DNA of 8,476 bases, from contig JAFNWA010000098.1 in NCBI GenBank assembly GCA_017383665.1, positions 1-8,476 of the forward strand, in the 5' to 3' direction. Positions 6,592-8,476 of the stretch are shown here, in pieces (position 1 is the first letter of the stretch; each line of letters starts with the position of its first letter). This stretch comes from Bacteroidaceae bacterium. Its GTDB lineage: Bacteria > Bacteroidota > Bacteroidia > Bacteroidales > Bacteroidaceae. The position numbers and the translations under genes were made by a program. The notes below the pieces were generated by a model. The model made no database searches. It saw only the letters and a program-made list of their open reading frames with translations, and had not been told where the DNA came from.

Positions 6592-8476
6592 ATGAAAAAG
6601 ATTTATTTGATGCTCATCTCTCTCCTGTGCCTTGTTTTCTCGACACAGGCTGCCGTTGTGACCGATTTGTCACAGTTGAGCAACGACAAGGTGTACACCT
6701 TACGCTCCAAGCGTGCATTCTTGTTGTACAGTGCAAACTGCCCAACAAAGATTGCCGCCAGCACTGGCAAAAGCGTTGGTAACATAAACCGTAACCCACA
6801 CGATGTTAACCAACAGTTCAAGATTGAGAAAGATGCCACCACTGGCAAATACTATTTGTATAGCGTAGGTAAGGGTCAATATGTTATTGCGAATGGTATG
6901 TTCAGCACATACAAGGCATTGCAATTGGAGATTAAAAAAACAAGCGATGCAACCTATCGTTGGCATTTGTGCCTTGGTGTCCAAGGAATGAACACACAGG
7001 AAGCCGGCACAACTTGGGCCGAAGGTATTCTTGTTAACGAGTTTAATACAATTGATGAAGGTAACAGCTATATCATTGAAGAGGTTGTAGAGGGTGAAGA
7101 TGCCGACGACACTACAAGCAAAGAAATTTATGATTTCGCAGGCTTTGGTGACGAGGCTCTTATGGACCTTTTCTATAAGGCGTTGCAACAGGGCCGCAAC
7201 TACCCCACAATGGAGGAGTTCGCAGCAGCTGGTATCCAAGCATCGGACATTGCCTTTGTTCGTTCACATGTTCGTCGCGCGCAGTTGATGGATCGTGCCG
7301 ACCGCTTGAGAACAGAGACATACCAGAACCGCAATCTCTTTATGAACACTGCAATGGATTATGGTAAGCATGCTTCGGTAGGTTACCCCGTTGACAAGTT
7401 TGCATCAGAGGCATTCTCAATGTGGCAGTACACCAACCTTTGGGGTTCTTGGAACCACAGCATCTTCACTGCTCCCGGCGCGTGGACCGATGCAGCTCAC
7501 CGCAATGGTACAGACTTGATGAGTGGTATCAAATTCTTTGATACAACAGGTGGACGCGGCGAAGGTTCAGGAGATTATATGGACCTTATTTCAAGAAAAG
7601 ACGCAAATGGCGAATTCAAGTACGTTAAGCCACTCATCAACATTTTGATGTTCTTTGGCTTTGATGGTATCAACTACAACTGGGAAGCAACCGGATACGA
7701 CAATGCAGACATTGTAAAATTCCACAAGCAGCTCTACAAATATGCAGCAGAATGTGGCTTTGACAACTATCACAGTGTCATCTATTGTTCAATATCAAGC
7801 TTCACTTCATCAACCAACAGCAACATCGATGCATTGTATGGTAGAAAAGAGACCGGCAAAACACACGACCTTATGTTGAACTACCAAGCAAATGACATTA
7901 CAAGTGGTCTAAAAACCACATACAACGCTGTTAAGGAGGCTTATGGTAGCGCAGACGGGCTATACGCAGGCGTTTACTTTGCAGGTATGGACAAAAAATG
8001 GACCAACCTCGAGGACAACTACACTGGTATATGCCTCTGGGGAGACCACGACATCAACCGTTTCAACCAGTTCAACACCGGAGACGGCGTCTATGATAAG
8101 CAAGGTAACTATCAGCGACTCCTTGAGCGTGGCTTCTCTGGTGGCAACCGCAACCCGGCAAATCTCCCGGCGCTAAGCAACACAGGCAACAACTGGGTGT
8201 TCGAAGATGGCAAGCTCCCACTCCAGACATTTGCGGGCTTCGCACGCTGGATTCCAGAGCGCTCAACAATACAGGGCAATTTGCCTTTCGGTACACACTT
8301 CACATTGGGTAATGGCGACCGCTACTACTACAAAGGTAAAAAATCACACAACAGCGAGTGGTACAATATGAGCGCACAGGATATTGTCCCCACTTATCGT
8401 TGGTTGCGCTACAAGAGCAACACTACAACAGTGAGCACAGACATCGATGTTAACTACACATACCTCGACGCTTACA
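6592..8476 (+). CDS. GH85 endo-beta-N-acetylglucosaminidase, 5' part (628 residues, open at window end)
   Basis: The enzyme should hydrolyse the GlcNAc-beta-1,4-GlcNAc bond in the core of N-glycans, releasing the glycan. Layout: signal peptide 1-20 (MKKIYLMLISLLCLVFSTQA, likely cut before Ala21, no lipobox); an N-terminal beta-rich module at about 21-165 of unrecognised family, possibly beta-trefoil-like; an acidic linker (VEGEDADD) at 166-173; a helical segment at about 180-245; the GH85 TIM barrel from about 272 (MWQYTNLWGSWNHSIFTAPG, then WTDAAHRNGTDLMSGIKFFD). The catalytic motif is FGFDGINYNWE, with Asn363 and Glu365 matching the family's Asn-x-Glu pair: Glu as acid/base, Asn orienting the substrate acetamido group. 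A second family motif follows at 565-604 (PFGTHFTLGNGDRYYY ... EWYNMSAQDIVPTYRW). Family-typical WYDS appears here as IYCS (397-400). C-terminal accessory domains lie outside the window. The ATG at 6592 is chosen because the signal peptide begins there. It follows the susD terminator and has its own predicted promoter. Confidence 0.9.
   Translation, partial: MKKIYLMLISLLCLVFSTQAAVVTDLSQLSNDKVYTLRSKRAFLLYSANCPTKIAASTGKSVGNINRNPHDVNQQFKIEKDATTGKYYLYSVGKGQYVIANGMFSTYKALQLEIKKTSDATYRWHLCLGVQGMNTQEAGTTWAEGILVNEFNTIDEGNSYIIEEVVEGEDADDTTSKEIYDFAGFGDEALMDLFYKALQQGRNYPTMEEFAAAGIQASDIAFVRSHVRRAQLMDRADRLRTETYQNRNLFMNTAMDYGKHASVGYPVDKFASEAFSMWQYTNLWGSWNHSIFTAPGAWTDAAHRNGTDLMSGIKFFDTTGGRGEGSGDYMDLISRKDANGEFKYVKPLINILMFFGFDGINYNWEATGYDNADIVKFHKQLYKYAAECGFDNYHSVIYCSISSFTSSTNSNIDALYGRKETGKTHDLMLNYQANDITSGLKTTYNAVKEAYGSADGLYAGVYFAGMDKKWTNLEDNYTGICLWGDHDINRFNQFNTGDGVYDKQGNYQRLLERGFSGGNRNPANLPALSNTGNNWVFEDGKLPLQTFAGFARWIPERSTIQGNLPFGTHFTLGNGDRYYYKGKKSHNSEWYNMSAQDIVPTYRWLRYKSNTTTVSTDIDVNYTYLDAY

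Noticed and set aside
6700..7239. 179-residue open frame on the - strand
   Set aside because: It lies wholly inside the GH85 frame on the opposite strand and shows no recognisable domain. It is most likely a codon-bias shadow.

Overview
The window is a piece of a Bacteroidales chromosome (Bacteroides, Prevotella or Muribaculaceae-like; the genus cannot be fixed from this sequence). The grounds are a tandem SusC/SusD pair, gene starts with A-rich leaders instead of Shine-Dalgarno sequences, and promoters of the Bacteroidetes type (-33 TTTG, about 19 bp, -7 TAnnTTTG). All genes read on the + strand.

Layout: (1) 1-629, the 3' part of a 2-oxoacid:ferredoxin oxidoreductase beta subunit (KorB-like), a central-metabolism gene closed by a perfect 18-bp hairpin terminator. 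(2) 630-910, an intergenic region with that terminator, a promoter with a full -7 match, and a leader of about 135 nt that holds an AT palindrome, a possible 7-codon upstream ORF and a hairpin enclosing a 7-nt direct repeat. (3) 911-4438, a SusC/RagA-type TonB-dependent outer-membrane transporter. (4) 4482-6317, its SusD-type surface glycan-binding lipoprotein, 43 bp downstream and surely co-transcribed. (5) 6318-6591, an intergenic region with a second perfect 18-bp terminator hairpin and a second Bacteroidetes-type promoter. (6) 6592 to the window end, the first 628 residues of a GH85 endo-beta-N-acetylglucosaminidase. This last gene runs open off the 3' end; its identity rests on the catalytic Asn-x-Glu motif and a typical C-terminal GH85 motif.

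Taken together, regions 3 to 6 look like a polysaccharide-utilisation locus aimed at N-glycans. The GH85 enzyme would cut the GlcNAc-beta-1,4-GlcNAc core and free the glycan from host or dietary glycoproteins, SusD would bind the released oligosaccharide at the surface, and SusC would import it in a TonB-dependent way. No regulator and no other glycosidase is visible; they would have to lie beyond position 8476 or elsewhere. The KorB gene is an unrelated neighbour.

The points most worth a second look are: a GH85 enzyme beside SusC/SusD in a phylum where GH18 enzymes are the better-known N-glycan endoglycosidases; its unusual N-terminal module and substituted active-site neighbourhood; its cleavable, non-lipoprotein signal peptide; and the structured leader of the susC gene. 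No mobile element, CRISPR array, tRNA or rRNA was seen.
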